From positions 62,001-126,000 of the forward strand of contig DIDP01000087.1 of NCBI GenBank assembly GCA_002418205.1: a stretch of DNA of 64,000 nucleotides, in the 5' to 3' direction. Positions within the stretch are counted from its first letter, which is position 1. The number at the start of each line of letters is the position of its first letter. Shown here in pieces: positions 55,987 through 64,000 of the stretch. The position numbers and the translations under genes were made by a program. Below the pieces are notes generated by a model, which was given only the letters and a program-made list of their open reading frames with translations, was not told the DNA's origin and did no database searches. This DNA comes from Anaerolineales bacterium UBA5797 (GTDB lineage Bacteria; Chloroflexota; Anaerolineae; Anaerolineales; Villigracilaceae).

Positions 55987-56781
55987 ATGAGCGTGACATC
56001 TGAGCAATTAAGGGTGCTCGTAGTGGACGATGATGAATTAAACCGGCGCATGATGCGTCTGCTTCTGGCGCGCGAGGATCATGACATCCATGTCGCTGCG
56101 AGCGGATTGGAGGCTTTGGATGCCATAAAATCCCTCGAGTTTGATCTTGTTCTGATGGATCTGCAGATGCCGGAGATGGATGGGATAGAAACGAGTCGCA
56201 GGATCCGTGAATGGGAGGGGGAAGGCAGACACACGTACATTGTGGCCTTGACGGCAAGTTTTCTACCTGAAAAGGGTCGTGAGCTGTTCGAGGCGGGGAT
56301 CGATAACTATATTTCCAAGCCGTTTGAAGTGGAACACCTCCGCCAAATGATGCGATATGGTTTAGACCATCGAAGATTGGATCCTCAAATTGGAGCCGCT
56401 CAGGATGCCACCAATACACCCGCTGGGAAACCAGATGTCGACTATAATAGAGGCATTCGACAAGTTGGTGGGGATGAAGGGATTTACCGGGAATTGCTCG
56501 GGGATTTCATTAAGGAACTTCCCGAAAAACTGGAGACCCTTCAAAGTCACTATGAAAGAGGCGATCTTGAGGCTCTCTCCCGTGCCGCACACAATCTCAA
56601 AGGTGTGTCATCCAATCTGGGCGCATTGCAATTATCTGAATATGCTGCCAACCTTGAAAAGCAGTCGGGTGGGAGTTATACTGACTCGCTGAAGAGCTTA
56701 CTCGATGAGACCAGGAGAATTTCCCAAAAGCTGATGGAGTCTGCATCCGATTTTCTCACTGGTACTGGTGTTTATTCATAG
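55987..56781 (+). CDS. Receiver-HPt phosphotransfer protein
   Basis: A protein of 264 residues. A CheY-like receiver comes first (VVDDDELNRRMM, LVLMDLQMPEMDG with the phospho-Asp, ALTASFLP, NYISKPFE). A C-terminal HPt domain follows, its histidine in LSRAAHNLKGVSSNLG. It lacks a histidine kinase domain, so it acts as an intermediate of a phosphorelay. TATAAT at 55974-55979 is only 7 bases before the ATG, so the mRNA is probably leaderless. It stands directly before the Tad-type locus and probably signals into it. Confidence 0.88.
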   Translation: MSVTSEQLRVLVVDDDELNRRMMRLLLAREDHDIHVAASGLEALDAIKSLEFDLVLMDLQMPEMDGIETSRRIREWEGEGRHTYIVALTASFLPEKGRELFEAGIDNYISKPFEVEHLRQMMRYGLDHRRLDPQIGAAQDATNTPAGKPDVDYNRGIRQVGGDEGIYRELLGDFIKELPEKLETLQSHYERGDLEALSRAAHNLKGVSSNLGALQLSEYAANLEKQSGGSYTDSLKSLLDETRRISQKLMESASDFLTGTGVYS

Positions 56782-56814
56782 GTTTTTTTGAAAAGCGGAT
56801 GAGTCGGAGGAAAA

Positions 56815-58020
56815 ATGCGGGTTTTGCTGATTGATGACGAGCAGTTTTATTACAAATTATTGAAGAAGACCCTCAAGGAAGCGGAATATGACCTGGAGTA
56901 TGCTGAGTCCGGGAATGAAGGGATAGCCAAGATTCCCTCATTCGATCCCGAGTTGCTGATCGTCGATCTGAAACTTCCAGGGATGGATGGATTTCAGATC
57001 CTTGAGCGTCTTAAGCGCGATACAAAGTTCGGCCACATCCCGGTGATCGTCATCACCGCAAAGGATGAGTTGAGCGAAAAGTTGAAGGCGTTTGAATTGG
57101 GGGCGGACGACTACCTCGTAAAGCCGTTTCAGCCCGAAGAGTTGGTGGCGCGCATGGGAATCCTCGCCCGCCGCGGAAAAGCCATGGCAGGCAAGGGCAC
57201 CAATACCAACAAAACCCAGGCTACCGTCATAGCCGTACACAGCCTGCGAGGCGGACTTGGCTGTTCCAGCATAGTCGTCAATCTGGGGCTTGCTTTTTAT
57301 AAACTCTGGGGCAAGCAGGTCCTGTTGATCGACGGCATCCTGACCGCCGGGCAGGTTGCCCTGATGCTCGATGCGAAATCGACGGCAACCTGGGAGAATC
57401 TGGTGGGGATCAATGAGGAGAATCTGGACGACGAGGTTGTTGGCGAGATGATGAGCGATCATAAGAGCGGCATCCGCTATGTTGCATCGCCAAGATTCCC
57501 GATCGCCACTGACACCTTCTCCAGCGATATCTTGAAACTCTTCATGGATAGGTTGAAGTTTCAGAACGATTTTATCGTCATCGACACTTCCCATGATTTC
57601 TCCGATATGGCGATCAACATGTTGAGCATGTCCAACTATATTTTGCTGGTCATGGCGCCCGAGATGGCTTCCCTGCGCTCCACGATGAGTGCACTGGAGA
57701 TCTACGACCGCCTCGGGCTTTCAGTGGATAAAGTCAAGATCATTCTGAACAACAATTCGTCCAATCCTGCCATCAAGCAGGTTCAACTGGAAAAGGTTTT
57801 AAGGCGCCCGATCGATTTTGTCCTGCCTTACGAGGCAGGTGAGGTAAACCGCGCCTTGAACTTTGGACAGCCGTTCATCCTGACCAATCCGGATCTGCCG
57901 ATCTGCCTGAGTCTGGAGAAAATGGCATATACTTTGAGCGACGATAGCTATAAAGCCATACCGCCGGCAGTACCGTCTCCAACCTGGAAACGGGTCACTG
58001 CCTCCCTTGGCAGCAAGTAG
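56815..58020 (+). CDS. Receiver-ParA-like ATPase (CpaE/TadZ-like)
   Basis: A protein of 401 residues. The N-terminal receiver is complete (LIDDEQFYYK, LLIVDLKLPGMDG, VIVITAKDE, YLVKPFQPEEL). After a linker, a MinD/ParA-type ATPase domain begins TVIAVHSLRGGLGCSSIVVN. The P-loop lacks the usual first lysine (LRGGLGCSS instead of KGGxGKT/S), while FIVIDTSHDFSDM fits Walker B. Proteins of this layout place Tad/Flp pilus machines at the pole. It lies 33 bases after the receiver-HPt gene and 5 bases before the next. Confidence 0.82.
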   Translation: MRVLLIDDEQFYYKLLKKTLKEAEYDLEYAESGNEGIAKIPSFDPELLIVDLKLPGMDGFQILERLKRDTKFGHIPVIVITAKDELSEKLKAFELGADDYLVKPFQPEELVARMGILARRGKAMAGKGTNTNKTQATVIAVHSLRGGLGCSSIVVNLGLAFYKLWGKQVLLIDGILTAGQVALMLDAKSTATWENLVGINEENLDDEVVGEMMSDHKSGIRYVASPRFPIATDTFSSDILKLFMDRLKFQNDFIVIDTSHDFSDMAINMLSMSNYILLVMAPEMASLRSTMSALEIYDRLGLSVDKVKIILNNNSSNPAIKQVQLEKVLRRPIDFVLPYEAGEVNRALNFGQPFILTNPDLPICLSLEKMAYTLSDDSYKAIPPAVPSPTWKRVTASLGSK

Positions 58021-58025
58021 GAGTA

Positions 58026-59891
58026 ATGCGCAAGCGCAAACCACATTCCATCTTTACTGCGCTTCTTATACTGGGAATCGGACTTCCGGGACTCGTCGGA
58101 ATTTTGGCGGTTCAGGCCAAGACTGCAGAAGAGCAGGCGAATGCCGCCTTGTTAGCCCTGCAGAACAACTCCACGAACACGCCCGCACAAACCCAGACAG
58201 CCCCTCCAATTCCCTTTCAGACTTCCACCTTTGTTCCTTCATCGCTTGGTTTCTCGCAGGTTGTGTTGTACGGATTTATACAGGCGCCCGTTGGACATGT
58301 CTCCAGCCCGTATGTGATCCTGACCTCCTTTGGGTCTGTTCCGCGTGAGGGGTCGGTTGCGATCAGGGGATTCGTCAATAACCAGGAGTTCATCTGTACA
58401 TCGTCGCCTTGTGCGGTCTCCATCGAAGGCGGAGCCCGACTTATCTTTCGTGCCTACAGCGATACCGGCGAAAGCAGTGACGAGGTCATTGCCACCGTCA
58501 GCGTCACCCAGGATTCCAAGGGTTATCTGGTGGTCATCGACTCGGTCAACCAGTTCACCTCCTTTGTGGATTCCTGCTCACAAATATGGGGACTTTCGGA
58601 TGAGTTCAATGTCCGTTGGGATGAGTTCGTACAATTCCCATACCAGATCAACACCCGGAAGACCCTGCACACCCTTGCAACGAACCTGATCCTCAACGGC
58701 ATCGTGGATGCGAGCGGATGTACAGCCGGGGGCCTGAACCTCAGCCTCAACTGGCCCACGAGCTGCGGGCTGGAGGCCGCCACCAGCAAGATGATCGAAT
58801 GGCAGAACCAATATGATCAATACATCTGGCTGGCGAGCAAAAACGTTGGCATTCCTCCCAAGGTGCTGAAAACGCTGATCGAGATCGAATCCCAGTTCTG
58901 GCCCGGGAACTCCCGCTTTTATGTGGACGAATTTGGGCTGGGACAGATCAACCAACTTGGCGTGGATGTCCTGCTGCGAAGGGACGCTTCGCTCTATCAG
59001 AAGGTTTGCCCCACGGTCCTTGCTGATTGCTCGATCCCTTACCTGAGCCTCGAACGCTCCCAGCAGGCGTTGATCCGCGGCGCAGTGATGGCGTCCATCG
59101 ATGCCACCTGTCCAACCTGCGAATATGGGTTGGACCTCGACAGGGCGAAGGACAGTGTCTCCCTGATCGCCCAATTGCTCCGGGCAAACTGCCAGCAGGT
59201 GGATGACATCCTTAGCATCCCGTACAAGCCCGATCCGGATGCGGATGCAGCCACGGCGACCGCCATCGTCGCGACGGTTGCCGCAGGCGGAACCAGGCCG
59301 GGAGCCAATTATGATGATTACTGGAGATTTACGCTTCTCTCCTATCACAGCGGCGTAAACTGTTTTCAGACTGCCGTGCGGAACACAAGGGAAGCCGGAC
59401 TGCCGGTCACATGGGAAAATCTTCAGGAACAATTGAAGTGCAAAGGCGGCAGGGACTATGTGAACGGATTTATGAATACCCTGTCCGTGTTCGACCAATA
59501 TCTCTACCAGCCAACCGATGCCGACCGCATCGTTGTCGCCCCGACGATTGTTCCCACGCGAACACCCGTCCCAACGCCGACAGTTTATATTTCGAGCTCG
59601 AAGATCAATGTTCGGGCGTATATCGATAGGAATGCCAATGGCGCCCCGGATGCTGACGAATGGATCGATGGCATGACCGTGTTGTTGACCACATCTGAAA
59701 ACGAACAGATCAGCATGCGGACGGAGAACGGACTGGCGGTCTTTGACATGACGGGATATCGCCCCGGCATCCGCATTACCATCAGCCTGCCCGGTTTGTA
59801 TAGAAGCGAAAGTTTCGATCTGCCCCAGCAGGGTGATGTCAACATCATCTTCAAGTTCGATCAGCCGGTATTGCCGACGATCCTTCCTTAA
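58026..59891 (+). CDS. Secreted transglycosylase-like protein with a C-terminal beta domain
   Basis: A protein of 621 residues with an N-terminal signal/anchor (LLILGIGLPGLVGILAV). The middle (about 260-480) resembles a lytic transglycosylase: KVLKTLIEIESQFWPG with a candidate catalytic glutamate, DEFGLGQINQLGVDVLL and LLSYHSGVNCF. Many cysteines suggest disulfides. The C-terminus (about 520-615; INVRAYIDRNANGAPDADEW) is an SdrD/Cna-B-like beta domain. In a Tad locus such an enzyme could open peptidoglycan for the pilus. It starts 5 bases after the receiver-ParA gene, so it is in the same operon. Confidence 0.7.
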   Translation: MRKRKPHSIFTALLILGIGLPGLVGILAVQAKTAEEQANAALLALQNNSTNTPAQTQTAPPIPFQTSTFVPSSLGFSQVVLYGFIQAPVGHVSSPYVILTSFGSVPREGSVAIRGFVNNQEFICTSSPCAVSIEGGARLIFRAYSDTGESSDEVIATVSVTQDSKGYLVVIDSVNQFTSFVDSCSQIWGLSDEFNVRWDEFVQFPYQINTRKTLHTLATNLILNGIVDASGCTAGGLNLSLNWPTSCGLEAATSKMIEWQNQYDQYIWLASKNVGIPPKVLKTLIEIESQFWPGNSRFYVDEFGLGQINQLGVDVLLRRDASLYQKVCPTVLADCSIPYLSLERSQQALIRGAVMASIDATCPTCEYGLDLDRAKDSVSLIAQLLRANCQQVDDILSIPYKPDPDADAATATAIVATVAAGGTRPGANYDDYWRFTLLSYHSGVNCFQTAVRNTREAGLPVTWENLQEQLKCKGGRDYVNGFMNTLSVFDQYLYQPTDADRIVVAPTIVPTRTPVPTPTVYISSSKINVRAYIDRNANGAPDADEWIDGMTVLLTTSENEQISMRTENGLAVFDMTGYRPGIRITISLPGLYRSESFDLPQQGDVNIIFKFDQPVLPTILP

Positions 59892-59906
59892 AGTTGAGAG
59901 AATATC

Positions 59907-61106
59907 ATGACCAAGCGCAAACGAGAGAAAAAGATCATCGAACCGAATGAAGTGGAACCCTTCGAGGCTGAAGTCCGCCAAACGGAATCAGCCCCGGCTG
60001 AGTCCGAAGCGCCTGTCCCTGAAACGGATCAGCCTGGGGCTTCAGAACAGGGCGTCGCAGAAGAGTTGGTCCAGAATGAAGAGGCTGGCGCAGTCGAGGA
60101 CCTCTCCCCGGATGACCTGCTGGAGGATGTGCGTCACTCTTTGATCGAGGAGGAATCGAGCAGGGAGGAACAGAAAAAACCAAGGTGGTGGAACCCGTTT
60201 GGAAAAGGCGGGCGCAAAGGGAAGGTTGAAGAGGAGCAGCCGGCTGTCGTCGAAACGGAACCCGAAGCTTCCTCGCCCGCTGTTGAAGATGTTCCTGTAG
60301 AAACACCGGATGAATATGCAGAGCAGATCGATGATCTGATCGATATGCTCGAAGCTGAGAAGGAAGAACCTCCCGCGCCTGCGCCAGTTCCAGTTCCAGA
60401 GACGAAGGTCCAGGAGGAGAAGGTTGCCCTGGATATCGAGGAAATGAAGAAACAGGCATTTCGTGCCCGCACCCCGGAGGACAGGGAGGAGAGTTTTAGC
60501 GAGGTGCGGACGATTGCCCTGGATGGCGGCGAGGAGGTCTTTGTAGAGGTCGAATCAAAAAAGGAAGACCCGCTGGAAGAACGCTTCAAGGCATTCGAGA
60601 ACTCTCTGAGACCCTACAGGCGCTATATCTATTTTGGGATCACGTTTGTGGGAATTGTAGCTTTGGTGGTTACGTCCGTCCTGTTGTATACGGCGTACAG
60701 GCAGTCTCTGCCGCCGGAACCTCTGACCGATGAGGAAGCGGCTCTGCTTCCCTATCCCACCATGGTCAGCCTGCCGGGTGGACTGGATTTCCAACTGGGC
60801 AAAGGAGTGTTGGATCGCGGCAGATGGAATCCGCGTGGTCCTGAGTGGCTTCAGGGTACGGAGGTCTGCCGTTGGGTTGCCATCCCGTGGAGCGTTCAAC
60901 TGGAGGCGGTCGTCCGCACATTGACGCGTGACGATACGATCGAACTGGTGATGAGCAATAGCGACCGAATCGAATACAATGTGTATTCCATCGAACAGTT
61001 GAGCCTGGAAGAAATGCAAAACCGTGATTCGAATTCACCCTGCCTGTTGCTGGTTCTGGCGGAAGCTGACTCGGATAAACGCTGGGTGGTGACTGCACTG
61101 CCATAG
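59907..61106 (+). CDS. Single-span protein with a long acidic cytoplasmic region
   Basis: A protein of 399 residues. Residues 1 to about 225 are mostly Glu, Pro, Ala and Val and predicted disordered, with basic patches (KPRWWNPFGKGGRKGKV). One membrane span lies at about 238-260 (YIYFGITFVGIVALVVTSVLLY), followed by an outer domain of about 135 residues (LPGGLDFQLGKGVLD, CRWVAIPWSVQLEAVV). It resembles assembly adaptors in which a flexible cytoplasmic tail binds partners. The family is not recognised. It sits 15 bases after the preceding gene and 24 bases before the second TadZ-like gene. Confidence 0.7.
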   Translation: MTKRKREKKIIEPNEVEPFEAEVRQTESAPAESEAPVPETDQPGASEQGVAEELVQNEEAGAVEDLSPDDLLEDVRHSLIEEESSREEQKKPRWWNPFGKGGRKGKVEEEQPAVVETEPEASSPAVEDVPVETPDEYAEQIDDLIDMLEAEKEEPPAPAPVPVPETKVQEEKVALDIEEMKKQAFRARTPEDREESFSEVRTIALDGGEEVFVEVESKKEDPLEERFKAFENSLRPYRRYIYFGITFVGIVALVVTSVLLYTAYRQSLPPEPLTDEEAALLPYPTMVSLPGGLDFQLGKGVLDRGRWNPRGPEWLQGTEVCRWVAIPWSVQLEAVVRTLTRDDTIELVMSNSDRIEYNVYSIEQLSLEEMQNRDSNSPCLLLVLAEADSDKRWVVTALP

Positions 61107-61130
61107 TGTGATTAAAAGGATGGTGAGGTT

Positions 61131-62288
61131 GTGGAAACTGTAACGGTTCTGGTCATTGATGCGGATGAAGCCAGTCGCAATTTTCTGGCGCAGTTATTGC
61201 AGAAAAAGAACTACAAGGTAAAGCATGCTTCTTCCGCGCAGGAGGGGGTCAGGGTGGTCGAGGAAGAGACGCCCGGCATGGTGATCTTCGATACGAAACT
61301 GCCCGACCTGAGTGCAATGGAATTGATCGAACGTCTACAGAAATTCCCTGATATTGCCGATGTGCCCTGTGTGGTATTGAGCAGTAAATCTGACCCCGAG
61401 GAGATGCAGGCATGTTTGCATGCCGGCTGTGCTGAATATTATGTCAAGTCCGGGATGGTGATGATGACCCTGGTCGATTCCATCCCCAGGCTTTTAATGG
61501 AAGGCAAGCGTCTCCGCAAGCGAAGCGAAAAGGGATTCCTGTTCACGTTTTTGAGCGCAAAAGGCGGGACCGGGACCTCGTCGCTGTGCGCCAATATCGG
61601 CATGAACATGGCGAGTCATCTGCCGCAGTCCACTGTGGCGGTTGCGGATCTGGTCCTCCCGATGGGTTCGATCGCGTCCCTGGTCGGCTCGGATGAAGAT
61701 ACGTTCAACCTGGTCACGGTTGCAGATCAGCAAACCGATAAGATCACGGCGGATTTTCTCAAGGATAACTTGATCGTGCCTTCCCATTGGCTGTTTCACC
61801 TGCTGCCGGGCGCTCCCAACCCGGAGACAGCGATCAACCTGCAGGTTGGGCATATCCCCAACATTGTGGATTCCATGCGGAAAGCCTACGATTATGTGTT
61901 GATCGATCTGGGACGCTCGCTTTCGCGGATCAGCCTTCCCATTATTCAGGATGCAGATCTGGTCGTCCTGGTTCTGAGCACGGATTTGAGCACCGTAAAC
62001 CACACCAAAAAATTGTGGCATTACCTGAAGGATCAGGGGATCGATTCCACGCGGGTGTTCCCGGTGTTGAATCGTGCGGTTGGCCTGGAAGGACTCACAA
62101 AGGCGGAGGCGGAGAAGATCCTTGAACTTGAGATCAAGTTGATGGTGCCGTACATGATGGGGAATTTCACCCTCGCCAACAACCAGCATACGCCGATCAG
62201 CATGAAGTTCCCGACCGATACTGCCACCATGGTGATGAAACAGGCTGCCATGGAAATGTCGCAAAAGGCGATAAAGATGCGCGGTTAG
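61131..62288 (+). CDS. tadZ: Receiver-ParA-like ATPase (TadZ/CpaE)
   Basis: A protein of 385 residues from a GTG start. An N-terminal pseudo-receiver keeps the Asp (MVIFDTKLPDLSAM) and Lys (YYVKSG) positions, though spacing is loose. The ATPase domain has the deviant Walker A FLSAKGGTGTSSLCANIG, intact for the P-loop lysine, and DYVLIDLGRSLSRIS as Walker B. This is the TadZ/CpaE type that localises Flp/Tad pilus assembly. It is the second such protein in the cluster; the first has lost the P-loop lysine, so this one may be the active partner. Confidence 0.83.
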   Translation: METVTVLVIDADEASRNFLAQLLQKKNYKVKHASSAQEGVRVVEEETPGMVIFDTKLPDLSAMELIERLQKFPDIADVPCVVLSSKSDPEEMQACLHAGCAEYYVKSGMVMMTLVDSIPRLLMEGKRLRKRSEKGFLFTFLSAKGGTGTSSLCANIGMNMASHLPQSTVAVADLVLPMGSIASLVGSDEDTFNLVTVADQQTDKITADFLKDNLIVPSHWLFHLLPGAPNPETAINLQVGHIPNIVDSMRKAYDYVLIDLGRSLSRISLPIIQDADLVVLVLSTDLSTVNHTKKLWHYLKDQGIDSTRVFPVLNRAVGLEGLTKAEAEKILELEIKLMVPYMMGNFTLANNQHTPISMKFPTDTATMVMKQAAMEMSQKAIKMRG

Positions 62289-62479
62289 GGTATTTTACTA
62301 TTGCAAAAAGGTTACATCATTGCGCCCATATTTGCGGTGAATCATTGAAAATGGGCGGTTAAGGCTGTATGTGGCGGTAATCGATCATTTCAATTTAAAA
62401 AAGCTTGTAACCATTATTCAGTTCCATCGTCCTGCTTTTGATGTCTGGTTTGCATCGATCCTTGATGCATTCATATTTA

Positions 62480-62569
62480 ACAATCGAAATCGTATTTTTG
62501 GGATGCGTAGACCCCGAGGCGAAATCTGGTCGCAAAGCCCCATTGCATGGGTGTAGTCTCTGGCGAGCA
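62480..62569 (+). other. Possible cis-acting RNA before tadE-like gene
   Basis: The 361-base gap between tadZ and the TadE-like gene has no clear ORF. Its last part can form gacc/ggtc (62510-62531 area) and cccat-tgc-atggg, and contains GGTCGCAAAGCC, close to the GGACGCAAAGCC of c-di-GMP-I riboswitches. The rest of that riboswitch consensus does not fit. It is directly followed by a strong terminator. Before 62480 I see only AT-rich sequence. Confidence 0.3.
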
Positions 62570-62613
62570 AAAGCGAAACCGGCCCATGTTGTTGGTCGGT
62601 TTCGCTTTTATTA
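62570..62613 (+). terminator. Intrinsic terminator before the TadE-like gene
   Basis: A 12-bp stem, aaagcgaaaccg (62570-62581) / cggtttcgcttt (62597-62608), is followed by TTATTA. It either ends the tadZ transcript or, with the preceding structured element, gates expression of the pilin-like genes. Confidence 0.85.
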
Positions 62614-62649
62614 TGTCGAGACGCTGACGGTTCGAGAGATAAGGAAATC

Positions 62650-63180
62650 ATGTTGAAAGCAACACATTCAGGAAAAAGGAACAGATCCGGCTTTCGCGGA
62701 CAGGCGATTATTGAGTTTGCGATCGCCCTGCCGATCCTTCTTGTGATCCTGGTTGGCATATTCGAAGTGGGACGCATGGTATTCATCTATGCCGCGGTGA
62801 CGAACGCCAGCCGGAACGCGGTCCGCTACGCTTCAGCGGTGGGCAATGCGGATAATGGGCTTACCAAATACAATTATTGTTACGGGATTTATGAAACTGC
62901 CCAAAAATCATCATTCCTTATCGCTATTCCCACGCCGCCAACGAACGATTTTAAAATCTATTATGACAATGGAAATGGTACACCGCTTGCAGATCCGGAA
63001 TGCAGTGTATGGAATTCCGCCCAGGTGGATACAGGCGTGAAAGTGAACTCCGGAGATCGAGTGGAGGTCATCGTTACAGTGCGTTATGAACCCATGGTCA
63101 AACTAATTCCCATCACTCCACGGGATATAACTTCATCGAGTCGACGAACGATCCTTGGCATTTATAAATTGGGTTCCTAG
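62650..63180 (+). CDS. TadE-like minor pilin
   Basis: A protein of 176 residues with the TadE-type N-terminus: basic start, then GFRGQAIIEFAIALPILLVI with the conserved glutamate at the hydrophobic edge, as in class III pilin-like signals. The remainder is an outer domain of about 120 residues with paired cysteines (YNYCYGIYE, DPECSVWN). TadE-like proteins are minor pilins of Flp/Tad pili and are processed by a prepilin peptidase. It is followed at 29 bases by the TadG-like gene. Confidence 0.85.
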   Translation: MLKATHSGKRNRSGFRGQAIIEFAIALPILLVILVGIFEVGRMVFIYAAVTNASRNAVRYASAVGNADNGLTKYNYCYGIYETAQKSSFLIAIPTPPTNDFKIYYDNGNGTPLADPECSVWNSAQVDTGVKVNSGDRVEVIVTVRYEPMVKLIPITPRDITSSSRRTILGIYKLGS

Positions 63181-63208
63181 CCGTGTGCGTGTAGAAGGAG
63201 AGTTGGAT

Positions 63209-64000
63209 ATGAGACTGAAGACATTTACAGAACGTGGTCAGGCATTGGTTCTGATCGCCCTGGCGGCTGTTGGTCTGTTCGCGGTCGTCGGGCTTGCCAT
63301 TGATGGCAGCGCGAAGTTTTCCGATCAGCGCCAGGCGCAAAATGCGGCGGATACGGCTGCGTTGGCGGCGGCGTTGGCAAAGGTCACCTCCATAGCCGTG
63401 GATCCAAACAACAATAATCCTGCCGAATGTCCTACCGCGGACCCTGCCACCAATCCGTATTCGACCGCCTGCGTGGCTTTGCTGGATGCCGCACGGGACA
63501 GGGCGGAAAGCAACGGTTACAATGGCAATCCTGCGACCAATGTGGTTGAGGTCTATTCGCCGCCGCAATCCGGGTATTATGCCGGGAACGAAGACTACGT
63601 GCAGGTGATCATCACTTCATATGTCAACACGTTTTTTGCGCGTGTAATTGGCATCGATCAAACCAAAAATGTCGTTCAGGCAGTGGCTCTTGCCAAACCG
63701 GGCTATAACCTTGCCGATGGCGCGATGCTCATTTCATATGATCCCGACCCGACATGCAACCTCGGTGGTGCCAGCGGCGGTGGTAGTGTGGATGTCAGCG
63801 GGACAAGTCACGTTAATCTGAATGGTGGCGGCATCTTTATCAATTCGCAGGAAGCTTGTGGTTTTGCAGGGAATTGCCCTGATCTAACAATAACTGGTGG
63901 AAGCATCAATTCTGCGGCAACTGTGGATAATATCGATCAAGATGGGTGTGCTGTACAATCCCCTGAGAACATCAATCAGGACCCTGTTGAAATCCCAGAC
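63209..64000 (+). CDS. TadG-like pilus assembly protein, 3' end cut by the window
   Basis: 264 residues are visible and the frame is open to the last base. It begins MRLKTFTERGQALVLIALA with a membrane span, then DGSAKFSDQRQAQNAADTAAL, the usual start of TadG/TadE-G-like proteins. The outer region contains many Asn/Gly/Ser-rich stretches and cysteines (GGASGGGSVDVSGTSHVNL). The full protein probably continues with a large extracellular domain. The start has AAGGAGAGTTGGAT upstream. It is the third gene of the pilin block, and the Tad machine genes may lie beyond. Confidence 0.82.
   Translation, partial: MRLKTFTERGQALVLIALAAVGLFAVVGLAIDGSAKFSDQRQAQNAADTAALAAALAKVTSIAVDPNNNNPAECPTADPATNPYSTACVALLDAARDRAESNGYNGNPATNVVEVYSPPQSGYYAGNEDYVQVIITSYVNTFFARVIGIDQTKNVVQAVALAKPGYNLADGAMLISYDPDPTCNLGGASGGGSVDVSGTSHVNLNGGGIFINSQEACGFAGNCPDLTITGGSINSAATVDNIDQDGCAVQSPENINQDPVEIPD

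Noticed and set aside
62500..62570. Firm c-di-GMP-I riboswitch call
   Set aside because: Only the GCAAAGCC part agrees; the P1b hairpin and the 3' GGTAG...GGGTTACC segment are missing.
1..64000. CRISPR array, transposase, rRNA or complete tRNA gene
   Set aside because: No regularly spaced direct repeats, no transposase or integrase motif, and no rRNA or full tRNA pattern was seen.

Overview
The window looks like chromosomal DNA of an Anaerolineae-type bacterium (phylum Chloroflexota). The basis is gene content and protein style: S-layer-homology repeats with the GITGGCG and TRAQMAVF signatures, many small lipoproteins, a baseplate-J-like membrane protein, tandem GH25-LysM lysozymes, and a Tad-pilus locus with receiver-ParA (CpaE/TadZ-like) proteins. 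There are no rRNA or tRNA genes, CRISPR arrays, phage blocks or transposases. Short palindromic repeats are scattered between genes and in places inside them.

Layout. 1-4.4 kb: truncated membrane protein, winged-helix regulator, NUDIX hydrolase, pirin, secreted SLH protein. 4.7-7.7 kb: alaS behind an alanine-rich leader peptide with an antiterminator/terminator pair. 7.8-14 kb: two paralogous lipoproteins, a VWA lipoprotein, a baseplate-J-like protein, ruvX, mltG. 14-22 kb (minus strand): membrane protein, amidohydrolase-CYTH fusion, M14 carboxypeptidase, CinA, FAD oxidoreductase, ornithine-cyclodeaminase-like protein, lipoprotein. 22-28 kb (minus): livKHMGF operon. 28-36 kb: cyclic-nucleotide-binding protein, LysM-M23 peptidase, DUF192, response regulator, exonuclease III, ftsH, acyl-CoA ligase. 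35-41 kb: glycosyltransferase-yraN-miaA on minus; a TtuB-like/TtuA-like sulfur pair, queuosine-precursor transporter and YcaQ-like protein on plus. 41-49 kb: peroxiredoxin-like protein, ABC exporter, glnA, EamA transporter, Ada-like methyltransferase, a probable structured RNA, an amine oxidase. 49-55 kb: two lysozymes, then the aspS-asnS operon (minus) behind an Asp/Asn-rich leader peptide. 55-64 kb: small membrane protein, receiver-HPt protein and a Tad/Flp-like locus running off the end.

Main result. Two unlinked aminoacyl-tRNA synthetase loci carry the same apparent regulatory device. A 27-codon leader ORF starts 7-9 nt after a TATAAT box, so it is probably leaderless. It carries a run of codons for exactly the amino acid(s) charged downstream: seven Ala codons in nine before alaS, and nine consecutive Asn/Asp codons before aspS-asnS. 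An antiterminator strand follows that is complementary to the 5' arm of an intrinsic terminator. This is the logic of ribosome-mediated attenuation, as in the trp and pheST leaders. For aspS all four classical strands can be drawn. At alaS a dispersed repeat of about 120 bp sits exactly between the terminator and the gene.

Other themes are tRNA modification and quality genes (miaA, TtuA/TtuB-like pair, queuosine-precursor transporter), branched-chain amino acid uptake beside amino-acid oxidising enzymes, and palindromic repeats that enter coding sequence in alaS, miaA and the Ada-like gene. All calls come from reading the sequence; no database search was possible.
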